Under the pieces are notes generated by a model. It was not told where the DNA came from. It made no database searches and saw only the letters and a program-made list of their open reading frames with translations. This document shows positions 21,711 to 32,645 of a DNA stretch of 64,000 bases, one piece after another. Origin of the DNA: Diplonema papillatum (Eukaryota > Euglenozoa > Diplonemea > Diplonemida > Diplonemidae). How positions within the stretch are numbered: the stretch's first letter is position 1; each line of letters begins with the position of its first letter. The translations under genes and the position numbers were made by a program. The stretch lies in the NCBI GenBank assembly GCA_030068145.1, contig JAPJBO010000007.1, forward strand, positions 124,001-188,000, read 5' to 3'.

Positions 21711-22127
21711 AATATACCATTTTCCGAGTCTAGAGGTTTGGTAAATTTGAAATTCTCAAATTGAGCTCTCTAGCGAGCTATCCCACTTTTCTGGGGCAGG
21801 CCGTGGGGTACCCCCACCCCGGACACTTCTCTACCGTTTTTTTTTTAATAGTACATCTGTACTGACGGGAACATTTCCGGAACAACGGTTGCACATGCAA
21901 GAGAAAACGAAGCCAACGAAAAAAGTGCTAATCCAGGAAAACCCCCCCCAGAGAGGTTTATACCCTGTACACGCGAAGAACAAGAAACTTTTGCATCACC
22001 TTTGGTCAGTTGATGCTGATCGTCCGTTGCTTCGTTTATCAGTGCAAGCCCCAACTCCGGAAATGTTCGTGTGGTATTTTTGAGAATTCACAATTTGTCG
22101 AAAAGATTTCTCGTGGCGGACAACAGC
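21711..22127. other. Intergenic stretch
   Basis: Contains a hairpin-prone GGGGTACCCCCACCCC segment near 21813 and a T run at 21838-21846. No gene is seen. Confidence 0.35.
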
Positions 22128-22199
22128 GTGGCACAGTCGTCAGTGGACGACCTTCCTGACCTACGGGTGGTAGGTTCGGTTCCCGCCGTGGACTTTTTT
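22128..22199 (+). ncRNA. tRNA-like Pol III unit (A box, B box, T-run), possibly a SINE head
   Basis: TGGCACAGTCGTCAGTGG at about 22129-22146 fits the internal A box of tRNA promoters. GGTTCGGTTCC at 22173-22183 is one base from the B-box consensus GGTTCGANTCC. The spacing (about 26 bp) is tRNA-like, and a T6 run at 22194-22199 would end Pol III transcription. The flanks do not pair into a clean acceptor stem and the T stem has a mismatch, so a true tRNA is unlikely. A tRNA-derived SINE head or small RNA is the better reading. Confidence 0.45.
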
Positions 22200-22211
22200 C
22201 CGGGTCTGCAC

Positions 22212-22392
22212 TCAGCATCAAAGGTTCACCAGGGGCGGTCCGGAGGGGCCCTCCCCCCTGGATAAGGGCCCCCAACTTGCCATCATCCCGAACTTAGCAT
22301 CAAGGTTTTCCGGGGGGGGGGGGTCCGGGGGGGCAACCCCGCCGGGGTACGCGCCCCGAACTTGCTATCATCCCAACCGAACTTGCATCAGG
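22212..22392 (+). repeat. Tandem pair of ~86-bp G-rich units
   Basis: Two diverged units share CAGCATCAA(A)GGTT, a run of G, GGTCCGG, and an end resembling AACTTGCYATCATCCC. The second unit contains a long G run (22310-22321). Confidence 0.6.
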
Positions 22393-22580
22393 GTTCGGGT
22401 TCGGGTTTTCACAAACGCCGAACTGGACGAAAAGGTGCGGGTTTGCACAAACGCCGGACTGGGCAAAAAGGTTCGGGTTGCACCAACGCCGGACTGGACA
22501 AAAAGGTTCGGGTTTGCACAAACGCCGGACTGGGCAAAAAGGTTCGGGTTTGCGCAAACGCCGGACTGAGCAAAAGGTTA
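22393..22580 (+). repeat. 36-bp tandem repeat, about five units
   Basis: Units of the form GTTCGGGTTTGCACAAACGC plus CGGACTGGGCAAAAAG run head to tail with few changes. Being a multiple of three, the array keeps frames open on both strands, but the predicted peptides look like by-products. Confidence 0.85.
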
Positions 22581-22616
22581 CCTCTAGACTCGCTAAGGGT
22601 GGGCCTAACACCCGTG

Positions 22617-22787
22617 TACTTTGACGTCATCCTATACTGTATGCCGGCCCCGAAACCCTGTCTGTGCGGCCCAAAACGGACCCTAAACGGGTTTTGGCGG
22701 GTTAAGTGAAGGTAAAGGGGCCTCAGAAGGCCCACAAGCGGGCCCAGAGGGGGTTTCGGGGCCAGTAAGGGGTGACGTCGAAAAGTA
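22617..22787. mobile_element. Foldback (hairpin) element
   Basis: Arms of about 45-50 bp at 22617-22670 and 22739-22787 are imperfect inverted copies (CTTTGACGTCA and TGACGTCGAAAAG outside, GGCCCCGAAACCC and GGGTTTCGGGGCC inside) around a ~70-bp loop. The form fits a small foldback or MITE-like element. From 22788 to 23033 no gene is seen. Confidence 0.6.
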
Positions 22788-23033
22788 TTTTATTAGTGCA
22801 AAGGGGAGGGTGGGGGGTTTTTGACATAGTCTCAGATGTTGTCTGCCGCCTCAACCAACCTTGCTCGACTGACCTCCTGGAAATCTTGCTTACTTTGCAC
22901 GCGCTGACCATTGCGGTGTTACCTGGGGTGGGGGAAATGCGCACGTTACACGGCGTGATCGCACCGAGCCCCGCAGGCCTCAAAGGAAAAAAAGGGCGGC
23001 GGAGCGCGCACAGACGAGAAGAAGACACACAAA

Positions 23034-23834
23034 ATGGGTTGCTGCGCGTCGAAGGGCCCCGACGAGGTGCTCGACGGGATGGAGAAGGGGCCCGGCTCTC
23101 GGCACGCTCCGGGCACGCCGGTGTCGGGCGGCCCCGAGCTGGCCAACGCGGCGACGAGCCCGTTCGAGTTTTCGCCGGAAGGCCACCCTGCCCGCAGGAA
23201 GCAGGGCAGGCCGGCGTACGGCTACGGTGAGCCGGACGAAGCGGCCGCGTATCCGGTTTGCGAACCCGAGCGGCGGCAGAAGGAAGTCTCGCAGCTGCAG
23301 GTGCTCGCCGGCGGGGGCAAGCGGGAGCAGCCGGCAAAACGGGGCGGGCGGAGCCGGTCTCAGCTGGGCAAGGGGGACGCGCTGTTTGCGTCTGGCGACC
23401 GCGTGAACGTGCAGGGGACCCGAAACTATCCGAGCCACCCTGCGTGGGTCATCAATGCGAACCCGGACGGCACGTGCAGAGTCCGGTTTGAGGACGGGGA
23501 GGAAGACATCGTCGCGCAGCACCTCCTCGAGCCTCGGTTCCTAGAAGGCGAGCGTGTCGACGCCCGGTGGAAGGGGGGCGACTGGTACCGAGGGTGGGTC
23601 AGCGAGACCACCGAACGCGGGGAGTGCTCCATCGAGTTCGACGACGGCGGGTACGAGCCGGCGCAGCCGGCCGGGCACATCCGGTTCGCGATCGACTCGA
23701 ACCCGACGACCAAAGGCTCGCTCCCGCCGCCCGGCGGCTACTACCTCAACCTCTTCCCTCCGTCCCAACGGCATCCCGACAACACCCGACTGCGCCGGCA
23801 CAGCGACATGGCCCACGCAGATCGCCGCAACTGA
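23034..23834 (+). CDS. Acylated protein with two Tudor/Agenet-like domains
   Basis: A single exon of 266 residues. The start MGCCASK is a textbook N-myristoylation site (Gly2, small residues, Ser6-Lys7) with adjacent cysteines that could be palmitoylated, so the protein is expected on the inner face of a membrane. Residues about 20-115 are low-complexity and charged. Two tandem SH3-like barrels follow: GDRVNVQGTRNYPSHPAWV (strands continue to VRFEDGEEDIV) and GERVDARWKGGDWYRGWVSE (to IEFDDGGYEP). Both show the Tudor/Agenet pattern of a first strand with G-x-x-V, a WY(R/P) turn and a (V/I)xF(D/E)DG strand. Such domains usually bind methylated peptides or act as protein adaptors. Their pairing with an acyl anchor is unusual. 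No partner gene lies nearby. The short C-terminal tail is rich in Arg, His and Asp. Confidence 0.7.
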   Translation: MGCCASKGPDEVLDGMEKGPGSRHAPGTPVSGGPELANAATSPFEFSPEGHPARRKQGRPAYGYGEPDEAAAYPVCEPERRQKEVSQLQVLAGGGKREQPAKRGGRSRSQLGKGDALFASGDRVNVQGTRNYPSHPAWVINANPDGTCRVRFEDGEEDIVAQHLLEPRFLEGERVDARWKGGDWYRGWVSETTERGECSIEFDDGGYEPAQPAGHIRFAIDSNPTTKGSLPPPGGYYLNLFPPSQRHPDNTRLRRHSDMAHADRRN

Positions 23835-24119
23835 GAGCTCAGGTTTGCGCCTTCCTGTTCATCTCCCCGCTTCGACGTCATACTTTGAACCAAGACCCGC
23901 GCCGCGTTGGGTATTCCTCAAGCACTTGCCGCGCCGCACTTCAAAGGTGAACACCACCATTTGAGATTATCGAGGCGAGGTCATGCCAGATTAGTTAGCT
24001 ATGCCACTCAAGCGGAGCGCATGCTCCGCTTTCTGCGATTGACTCACTGGTTGACCATCATTTACCATCATGAGAGGTGGTCCGTCCTCCTGGAGCCCGA
24101 AGGCTTCCAGGAGAGGAGG

Positions 24120-24280
24120 ACCTTTCTTGCACTATTCGTGCTCCGAAGGTGCTTCTTCACGCGCCGTGCGGTGACGGGGTGTCACGTGGAGGATAGAGGA
24201 CCCGAAATCTTCGAGCGAATTAATGAAGACAGAGGAGGAACACCGCATGTCTCTCGCTATCGAGGGCTGCGAGTCGACTA
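24120..24280 (-). repeat. Interspersed repeat, minus-strand copy
   Basis: Reverse-complement match to 18918-19080. No coding function is visible. From 23835 to 24119 and from 24281 to 24769 no gene is supported. Confidence 0.65.
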
Positions 24281-24769
24281 CTCTTACCGCTCGTTGAGCT
24301 GGCAATGGAGGCAACCTATCCATGCTGTTGGTGTGGTATTATGTAGGTGCAGGCAGCACATCAGGAATGCATGTGGTCACTCCGTAGGTCACTTTTGCGT
24401 AACAAGACCCCAACATCCTGCAGGCACCCTTGCCGCAAGCGCCCTTCACAAGGTAAACGCAAGCGCGCGGAGCCCGTTGCCGCACACCTCGGCACTGCAC
24501 GCGCAGACAGCCCGCTCCCCCCCCCACCCCATTTTCATTGTACGTTCAGGTTCATCGTCCCTGCACACGTTGTGAACTCGCTATTAGATCCCCACGAGGA
24601 CTGTCCAGTCCACCACCGGAGCCAGGCTCTGTGTTTCTGTTGTGTTATTCCTACATTTGTTCTTCATCCAAGGAGCTGCGACGTCAGTTTTCGAAGGCCA
24701 CACTGCGCAACGAACGTTGTGCGAGGGGCAATCCCCAGTTTTTGCGTTGTATCGTGTGCCCCCTGTTTG

Positions 24770-24902
24770 TACACGGCGAGCCCAGCCTCAGAAGCTGAAG
24801 TCAAAAAGGGTGTGCCTGATAAACACTCGAAAAGCGGGTGTTGCCCTTTTCTTTCGACTCCAGTAGCTCCAGCTTCTGAGGCTGTACTCCACCGTGTACG
24901 GG
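24770..24902. mobile_element. Small foldback element
   Basis: Arms around 24771-24803 and 24865-24902 share perfect 15-bp inverted copies (CAGCCTCAGAAGCTG and CAGCTTCTGAGGCTG), with flanking TACACGG and CCGTGTA also pairing. The loop contains a second weaker stem. Confidence 0.6.
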
Positions 24903-24959
24903 ACCCGCCAATGCTCTCGTAGCAGAGGTGGTCCTGATAGAGCGTGACAAACCTGACTC

Positions 24960-25070
24960 TTGTCGGCAGACCTTGTCTTATATGTTCGGTTCGTAGAAGC
25001 AGCAAACGATGCAGATAGGACCAGTGCGGTGATGAGCACGAAGCCATTCCAAGCACGTTCTTGCAACCCC
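24960..25070 (+). repeat. SINE-like repeat copy 2
   Basis: Related to the element at 17647-17755 (GACCAGTGCGGTG, CATTCCAAGCACGTTCTTGC). The 5' part has diverged. Confidence 0.6.
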
Positions 25071-26293
25071 CCCCAGTTAGCTTAAACGAGAGGGGTCGTG
25101 AACGTGGCATCGTCGCCCCTTCTTCTGAAAAGGGCAACGGCGGACGTGAGTGCAGGGAAGGGTTGATCCCGCCCTCCAGTGCGAAAAGTGGTTCGGTCGA
25201 AGTCGGCTGTCGGTGCTCCAGCTTTGGTGTTCCTCTCATCCGCACCGGCACAACAGCCTTCAGCATGACACGCCGATAGGTGCTTCGTGCCGCTTCCCAT
25301 TTTGCCGCTCAGTGATGAGTAGCCATCCTGCCTAGCGCGGAGACGGAACGCACCTATCAACAAAGGCGTCACCGACTCGCGGACAATATAACCAGAGCGT
25401 CACATTGCGCTGCTGGAAGGTGGGCCACGTCACCGCCACCCCACCGCACGGGCTGCGCGAAAAAGAGTCAAGCAGGGATCCCACACTTACACGTTCAACG
25501 CGCGCGCGCGTTCACCGCACCCAGGCATTTCAATCGCGACTCTCCTCATTAGAATCTTCTTTCCCTCGTTTCCCTTCTTTTGTTGTGTGTGACAATTCTG
25601 TCCGATTGCGTTTTCCACTTCGTGCTCGGTTCATTAGCGACGGGCAGACACGTGAGGTGGGGCTCAGCAAAAATAATCCCACAAGTTTGACGGGTCGGCA
25701 ATACAAATAGGCGTCTTGTGCACCGTATCACAAGTAGGGGTAGGTGTGCTAAGGTCATGTAAAACATTCTGTACTATAGCCTAGTAGCTACCACCGCCTG
25801 CTATGGATGGTGTGCCTGTGCCGCAGGTCGTCGTGCTGCGGACGTGTGCCAGTTGCCAACCGCGCGAGAGAGCCCCTGTACGGAGTCGGCTTTGCTGCCA
25901 CGGAGCCTCTTCCTGCCTTTCCCCTTCACGAACTAGCACATCGAACCAGCTGGCTCACTTGCAGCCCTTCTGTATTTCCAGGCGCGCAACCCCAGTCTTT
26001 GCCAGGCAGGGCTCCTGCTGAGGAAATAGCCGGCCTTCATGCCCCCCGCCCCCCCCCCACGATTATCTTCTGAACCCCGTGTGGCCGGCTAGCCGGCCAT
26101 TTGGGGCTACATCGTCATCAGCCTGTTTGCAAATGCGCTGCAGACCACTCCTCGCTGCGGCTTTGGGCAGCTGCATCGTCAATCGTGCCCTTCGGCAGCT
26201 GAGTCTGTCGCGCATATAGGCGACACCCTCATAGACAGTCCACTGAAGGTCACCGACAGTGAACATTTGTGGCGAGCTGGGGGGGAAGGTTGT
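25071..26293. other. Gene-poor stretch
   Basis: Short frames only, none with domain-like composition. A GC dinucleotide run lies near 25500 and a C run near 26044-26058. Confidence 0.4.
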
Positions 26294-26631
26294 CTAGCCG
26301 AGCACACAGCACAGAGCAAAGCCGATTGTCAACGAAGCACCTGTGTACAGGATGTCAGCAGTCTCTCTTTTTTTCCACCCAACCAAACCGGTGATCGCGA
26401 AAGAATAGCGCACCCGCATTTTCAGAAGAAAATATAGGACAGAAACCAGTGCAGCACCCAGCGAAAAGAAGAAAAGACCAACCAACGGTGCATAGCAAGC
26501 TTACTCAAACCCGTTGCCGTATCAGCAAGCGCTTGCTTCGTAGGGAACCCTCGAGGGGCCCCAGCTGCGAATGCAATGTGCGCAATCGTTTGCAAAACCG
26601 TCAAGCTGTACCACGTCGGGAAGCTCGCCAT
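26294..26631 (-). CDS. Possible small two-TM protein (two exons, tentative)
   Basis: On the minus strand an ATG at 26631 opens MASFPTWYSLTVLQ and a hydrophobic stretch (TIAHIAFAAG). A donor GTAAGC after 26505 and an acceptor ACAG before 26340 join in phase to a second hydrophobic tail (LTIGFALCCVLG) and a TAG at 26294-26296, giving 57 residues. The intervening 160-bp intron is T-rich on the sense strand. No family is recognised. The evidence is splice-site quality and hydrophobic patterning only. Confidence 0.25.
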
Positions 26632-29600
26632 TCATACCAAATTTACCTGGGGTTTGCGCGCGGCTGCGGCAACGTTTCCTCGCAATTCGGACATTCGGAC
26701 TCTGCGTTGCGTTGGTCCTGTCACTTGGGGTGAACCCATGCCTCTCGTCTCAGCTTGCAGATCTGGCTGTGTCATGCTCCCTCCGGCCGCTAGCGCCCGG
26801 TGCTGTGTCACAACTGTTGGGTGGTGTGACAGCTTCGTTACTGTATACCGCAGTAGGTTCCAAAGGTTCCCTGACTGGCTGGCGGCACTTGTTTCAGTGT
26901 AGCATCGTCACCCCGACTGTTTTCTCCTTGTTTCCTTCAAGCTCCGAGTACCGGCGCCACAGTCGCTCTCCCTTTCAGCGACGTAGCACCGCGATCCCAA
27001 CCTGCGGTGCTCCTTCGGGCAGCGGAAGACCATGTACAACTGAGTGGCGTCACGTCAAAAGAAATGCTTGTTCTTGGGTTGTTAATTGCTCAGCTTTTCC
27101 CCCATCCCCCTTCCTGGCGCGTGTGCCGCGCGCGCTTCGCCCCGTTTTGTGTTACATAATGGTAGGACGCAGACTTTTCCCTCGTTTCGTGAGCACGGTT
27201 CTTGCACTGCGTAGCCGTCCGGCTTCAACGTGGAGTAATATCGCAGGGGCCGAGCGGAACTGCTGAATTGGGCCTGCAACAGTGCTTGCTTGCTTTCATG
27301 GCACCTGCACTTTGCTGATCTCATCCTGAATTGTAACGCACGGAAGGGATGTTGCCTTATCAGGATGGAAGCGCTTACTTACGCACACCCTCGACCTTTC
27401 GTCGCCTAGCTCATTTTCGAGATGTTGGATGATGCTGGATCAAGCTACAGCAAGAACCGAAGGATTTCCGCCTGTGTGGCATTGGTAACGCGTCTTGCCT
27501 CCTTGACAATCAGAGCTAGGGTCATCTTGCCGGCACCAGAAAGTCTATCAGGCCGATCAGTTTGCGGCGCGCACAGAGGTATAACGCCCACCGCGTCGGC
27601 ATGCCTCACGCGATTCAAGCTTGGTTCAGCTTGCTGCAGTCAGCAGGTCAACGCCATAATCGTGCCGGTGTGGCGGCTAGGGGTACGGCGAGGGAATGGC
27701 GGTTGATGAAAGTCGGCTAATATCTTTGAACAAAAGTCCTCGGCCAGTTAAGAAGGCACCTCAACAGCGAAGCAGGGCACCGGAGAGGGGGTGTTGTAGC
27801 ATGTAGCCATTTACACATATTCGTCGCGACTGCCGATGCGGCGCTCTCTCGCACATACACCCACACAGCGGGCGTCCCGCCTTGTTTGCTGACTAAACAG
27901 GTACGCCTTTGTTCCAATTTTTAACCGCACGCTACGTTGGAGAGTCTAGCTATTTTGTGCGAAGACGGCTCGATGGATCCCATCACCGGATACCCGGCTT
28001 TGACGAGCGTTTTGATCGTCAGCCGCAACCTCGCCTTACGCTACAAACGACAAACGTTTGCAAGTTCGAAGAAGTCTGCAAGTGCTGAGCTCTCTTTTTT
28101 CTGTAAAACACGTTCAACGCAGTGACTTTGTTACCGTGGTCACACTGTAGAAAACACGTTAGAGAAGGCCGCCAGTTGCAAATCAATGAAGGAGACAAGA
28201 TGTGCTGTAGCCCACACGAAACCCAGGTACATCCGGGTGCAGACTGTCCACACTGAGGGCTCATTTTGTAGTTGTAGTGTCAAAGCCCACCCTTCTAGCC
28301 TACTACCCTACCACTAACCCCACCACTACTAGCGCTTACCCTACTACTAGCACTTACTATCTTGCGAGTTGTTCGGCAAAGGACGCGAAGACAACCAAGC
28401 GTATTGGTTGTTCCGAATTCCAAAACGGTAAACGAAGGGCCGATCAAACAAATCGAATGATCCCTGATATTATTGCAGACAAACGAACAGGAGGTACCAC
28501 AGAGTTCCAAAAAACGAGACCAGCAAGAAAACCACCGACAACAAACAAACCTTCTGAAACAGACACCAGTCCGTACCATGACACTCCTTCCTATGTAGGA
28601 CCCAACACGCCAGTCACCAACATCGCAGAGTTGCCACGTAGGAAAGCCAGACCCAGGGCACGAAAGGGCTTCTTTCCCACCAGTCGCAGACGCAACAGGC
28701 CACACAAAGCCCGGCCAATTCTATGGAGGTGCCAACCTAGACACTAATCGAAGCAAAGTGGGCACCTGTAAAGGCAGTCTGGCAGCTGACCTACCGGAGT
28801 CATAAGATTAACATCATCAGACGGTATTTTTGCGAAAGCAGAATGCATGTGCCAGGAACTCAGGGGCACTTCTCCTAAAGACAGCATAGTTGCTAGTGGG
28901 GCCTGTCCTTCATGCTCCAAAAAGCTCATTCGCTGTTTTTTCTGGCAAGCACACGACGGACCGGTTCCAGGTGGGTGAAGTTTCCAGTTCCAGAAGTTGC
29001 AGAAAATGTTTTCCAGCGTCGCATCTTATGAGCACGCTTGTCTCAGCTAGGCAAGTTGTCAGCAGCGGGTTACTTGCATAATAAAATAGGCAGCTCGACT
29101 CAGATTCATGACTCAGGCCCGGCATTCTTCGTAGTCCATTCTTATTTTTGTCTGGCAAAACGATCCAGTGCGGTGCCACTAGGCGAAGTTCCCAGTGCCA
29201 GAGGTCGCTCCTATGTGAACCCGGTTGTTGTAGCTTGACGCGTTATTTACCGTAGATAGTTAGGCAGGTTCCTCTCACCGGTTGCAGGAACGTTTCCAGT
29301 GACCTGTTCTCGCGCCGTATGTGAGGACGCTATTCCAGCTAGCGGGTCTCAACATAGAGCTCGTCGCGAACTCGAAGTCCGTTGCACGCGACACGGCATC
29401 GCATCAGAAACAGCTGCCGTGCAGACCCGAAGTGGACCGGCTTTTTATCACATTTTTTGTCTTCGAATTTATGGCCGGCCAGCCCTCGTCAGAACACCCT
29501 TCAGTCCGTCATGGACTGGAAAGCAACGATCTCGCCAGAGAGTTAAGCTTCCCACCCCTCAGCGCGAGTCTTTCCAACGCGGAAATTCTCACAACGTACA

Positions 29601-30426
29601 CGAACACGAACCCGGTGCCCATACATGAGCCAGTCCACCCCTTCTCTCTTGGAACTGCATCGGGTTTAGTGCCAGCGTTTCAACAGAAGAGACCCATTTG
29701 TAGTTAGTTGTAGTGCACGGTTACTCTAGCCTCCGTTCAAAGAAGCAATAGTGCGGAAGAACATTCAACGACCACCTCGTGGTCTGACGGAACCACCGCT
29801 CATCCTGTCACCAGAATCTAACTTCTTTTCACTCAACGTGAATCAGACCCAGGGTTTCCCAGACTAGTCAGTTCAATAGGTTCCGCGTCATTCAAACTCG
29901 TTTTCTCAACGTCCCAAAACGGTACAAGAGCACCCAACGTTGAACGGACAATCAGACCGTGACACTCGTAACTGTGGGTGGTTAATACCTGGACACGTAC
30001 AGAGCCTAGCGTAGGATGATTCACCGTTCACTTCAAATGGCTGGACTCTCATACCCTATTGTTCGATGCAGGTGTACAGTTGGGGCGACGGACTCAAACA
30101 TAGCACCAACTCAAGATCGCTGGCGGCATTTGACTGGAGCACGATCCTGAGGGCATCATGCTTCCTTGGGGAAGAGGGGGGTTTGTTCTACGGGCTCACA
30201 TCAGGCACATTGCTACCGCTGCAGTTTGCTCTTCGTAGTGTTCACCGCGTAGAGCGTAGACAGAGTCGAGGCATGCGCGACAGGTGGAAGAAAACCTCCT
30301 ACATCGTGCGAGCAGCCTCATACGCAGCACCCTGTGAGGACCCCTGAAGAAGTCCTTTTTGCCCAGTACCAAGCAGAACCCCAGTCTCAGACAAAACATA
30401 AAAGCAAAAGAACCCGTGCGAGCGAA
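26632..30426. other. Long gene-poor region
   Basis: No firm genes in nearly 4 kb. Noted: a diverged copy near 27280 of the repeat at 2871; a Thr/Tyr/Pro-rich open frame at about 28277-28747 lacking ATG, with a CTACTAC-like simple start; and two diverged ~60-bp direct repeats near 28942 and 29150 (TCTGGCAA, then AAGTTYCCAGT). Confidence 0.4.
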
Positions 30427-31884
30427 ATGAGCGGCTACGATTACCCACCAGCGAGATCAGGTACGCAATTTTGTCAACCGAGCACAGCGAGTCACCAGTC
30501 CCCAGAGCGAAAAGAAAACTATGATGGGTGGATAGAAACCGGGAGGACGGGAGGACGGGAGGACGACGACGGCGCGCTCACAGCGGTCTTGCGATCGCGA
30601 TACTGGCTGTCGAGGAAAGTCGAGAAGCAAGCTCGGGGAAAAAAATCACCCTGATTGGGGATGCCTCTTTTAGCAGTCGCCGCTGACTGACCTCTCCCGC
30701 CCACGTTTTTACACAAATAGGCAAGTAAGAGCCATCCTAGGGACCTCTGTGGAAGTGACCCGAAACCTGGCCCGAAGCAAGAAACCCACCGGCACCAAGT
30801 AGGTCACGATCGGAACCCCAACCAGAGTATGCACCCAGCGACGAAGACACGGAGACCCCAGCTGAAGAAGGATGTCGGGGGAACAGGCGTTTACTACTTA
30901 GACCGCACGTGGCTGTGGCTGCCCTATCTGCCCTACCTGCTTACTACCCGAACTACTGCGCAGTCTATCGTCACAGATTGTTGCTGCATGTCTTTCAAAG
31001 TACTCATACCTACTATTACCTTACAATTCGGGGTCGCGATCAGCGGACTACGTTTGCTCGAAGCGAGATGGCTGGGCGTGACACGGAAAGATCTTATCCG
31101 TCTGCCTGGGGATCACTGTGACGGTGTCTCCCGAGCAGAGAAGAGGATTCAAGCGACGGCCCTGAGGCACTCTATTCTTAACAACCGACCCCCCGACTAA
31201 CCGCTACAAACAGACTACCACGAGGAGCGGTACTCGCCGTACGGAGGAGGCAAAGGCGGAGGCAAGAAGGGAGGAAAGGACTATGGAGGCGGCAAGGACT
31301 ACGGTGGTGGCAAGGGCTATGGTAAGGACTACGGCGGCGGCAAGGACTACGGTGGTGGCAAGGACGGCGGCTACAAAGGCAGCCGGGACATGGGCGGCTA
31401 CGGCGGCGGCAAGGGCGGCGGTAAGGACGGCGGCAAGTACGGCGGAGGCAAGGGAAGCAAAGGAGACTTCGGCGGGAAGGGAAGAAGGGGAGACGAGCCG
31501 CCTCCGTTGTTCCCGGAGGACAGAGGTGTGGTGAGGGGTGACCCGGCCTACCAGTGGACGGACTCCAACCTGTTCAACCCCTTCGACCGCGTCGAGCACC
31601 CGCTGATGGGACCCACCGACCCCCAAAAGGTCGGCGAGGAAGGTGCGAACGTCCACGTGAAGAACCTGCCCTCGCACGCGGACCGCTTGTGGCTGTACTC
31701 CCTCTTCGCCCCGTTCGGCGCCGTCAACGCCGTCCGCTGCCAGCGCGACGTCGGCACCGGCAAATGCGTCGGCTGGGGCCTCGTCAAGTTCCACTTCAGA
31801 GCCGAGGCCGCGACCGCCATCGAGTACGTGAACGGTTTCAAAATCGACGGCCGCACGCTGCAGGTCGAGTACAGCAACCGCTAA
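30427..31884 (+). CDS. Gly/Lys-rich RRM protein (two exons)
   Basis: Exon 1 (30427-30460) encodes MSGYDYPPARS plus one base. A good donor (CAG|GTACGC) and an acceptor at 31212-31213 (CTACAAACAG) join in phase to exon 2 (31214-31884), for about 234 residues. The N-terminal half is a repetitive KDYGGGKDYGGGK and GGGKGGGK region, a low-complexity, likely RNA-binding or phase-separating linker. The C-terminal half is one RRM: RNP2 reads VHVKNLP, RNP1 reads KCVGWGLVKF (a variant of the usual (K/R)GFGFVxF), followed by the last helix and strand (AIEYVNGFKIDGRTLQVEYS). The protein ends just after the RRM at TAA. The single C-terminal RRM resembles the third RRM of CELF/Bruno proteins in position, but orthology is not claimed. 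Confidence 0.75.
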
Positions 31885-32509
31885 GAACAGCCCTCTTCCC
31901 CATGCACCGCTAGTTCTAAAATCTGAAGTTTCGTTCTCTTTTTCTTCGCGCACCCCCCCCCCCCCCCAAACCTGTCTCCCCCCGTAGCCCGAAACAATAC
32001 CTCAGTGCAGGTGGCAAAGGCGTCTCCTACGTGCTTGTGCTTGTGCCACCCAGTGGCACCAGCACAACCTCCCCTTGTTGCGTTGTCGTGGGCACCCACC
32101 GGCGAATGCTACGTCCTTGCCAAGGGTCCGCAGCGAAAGGCCGGCGCCAATTCATTCTCTTTTTTTTGTGAAAACGAGTGCCCCAAGAGGCTCTTCGCTG
32201 CTCAGGAGGCAGGGACTGGGAGCGTGCAGTGCGAGGCGTGACCGGACCGTATCATAACAGGGCGAATACGTGTCCGCACGCGCACTACCAAGAACCCCCG
32301 GCATAAAACACAGTTTGTCACACGGCACGTGCATACGCGTCGTATGACCAGTACTTTTCTTTTCAACGAATGTACTTGCCATTGTACTTGACGACTAGAC
32401 GACGAGTACGTGGTATGCCTCATGGACCTGCCAGTGTTCTCGAGTGGTCCTGGCTGTTACGAGCGACAAACAGCCGCCTGGCAAACCAGGCACACGCGGT
32501 TGCCCTGTC
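31885..32509. other. Intergenic stretch
   Basis: A C run at 31952-31968. No gene is seen. Confidence 0.35.
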
Positions 32510-32645
32510 CGCAAAAACAGGTTCCGCGCTGTATGGTGGTCCGCCTGGTGGGAACGGGGCTTCAAGGACCGAACCACGACGCAGATAGGGCACGGTGTGG
32601 TGTTGAGCACATACCTTCGAAACACGTTCTTGCATTCCCCCCCAC
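32510..32645 (+). repeat. SINE-like repeat copy 3
   Basis: Starts CAGGTTCCGCGCTG and ends CACGTTCTTGCAT before a C run; related to 17647-17755. From 32646 to 33731 there are simple T and C runs but no gene. Confidence 0.6.

Noticed and set aside
22393-22580. CRISPR-like array of 36-bp repeats
   Set aside because: Units are directly abutted with no unique spacers, and the context is eukaryotic; it is a minisatellite.
28277-28747. Thr/Pro/Lys-rich frame as a gene
   Set aside because: No ATG start, a simple-sequence beginning, no splice-site support and no recognised domain.
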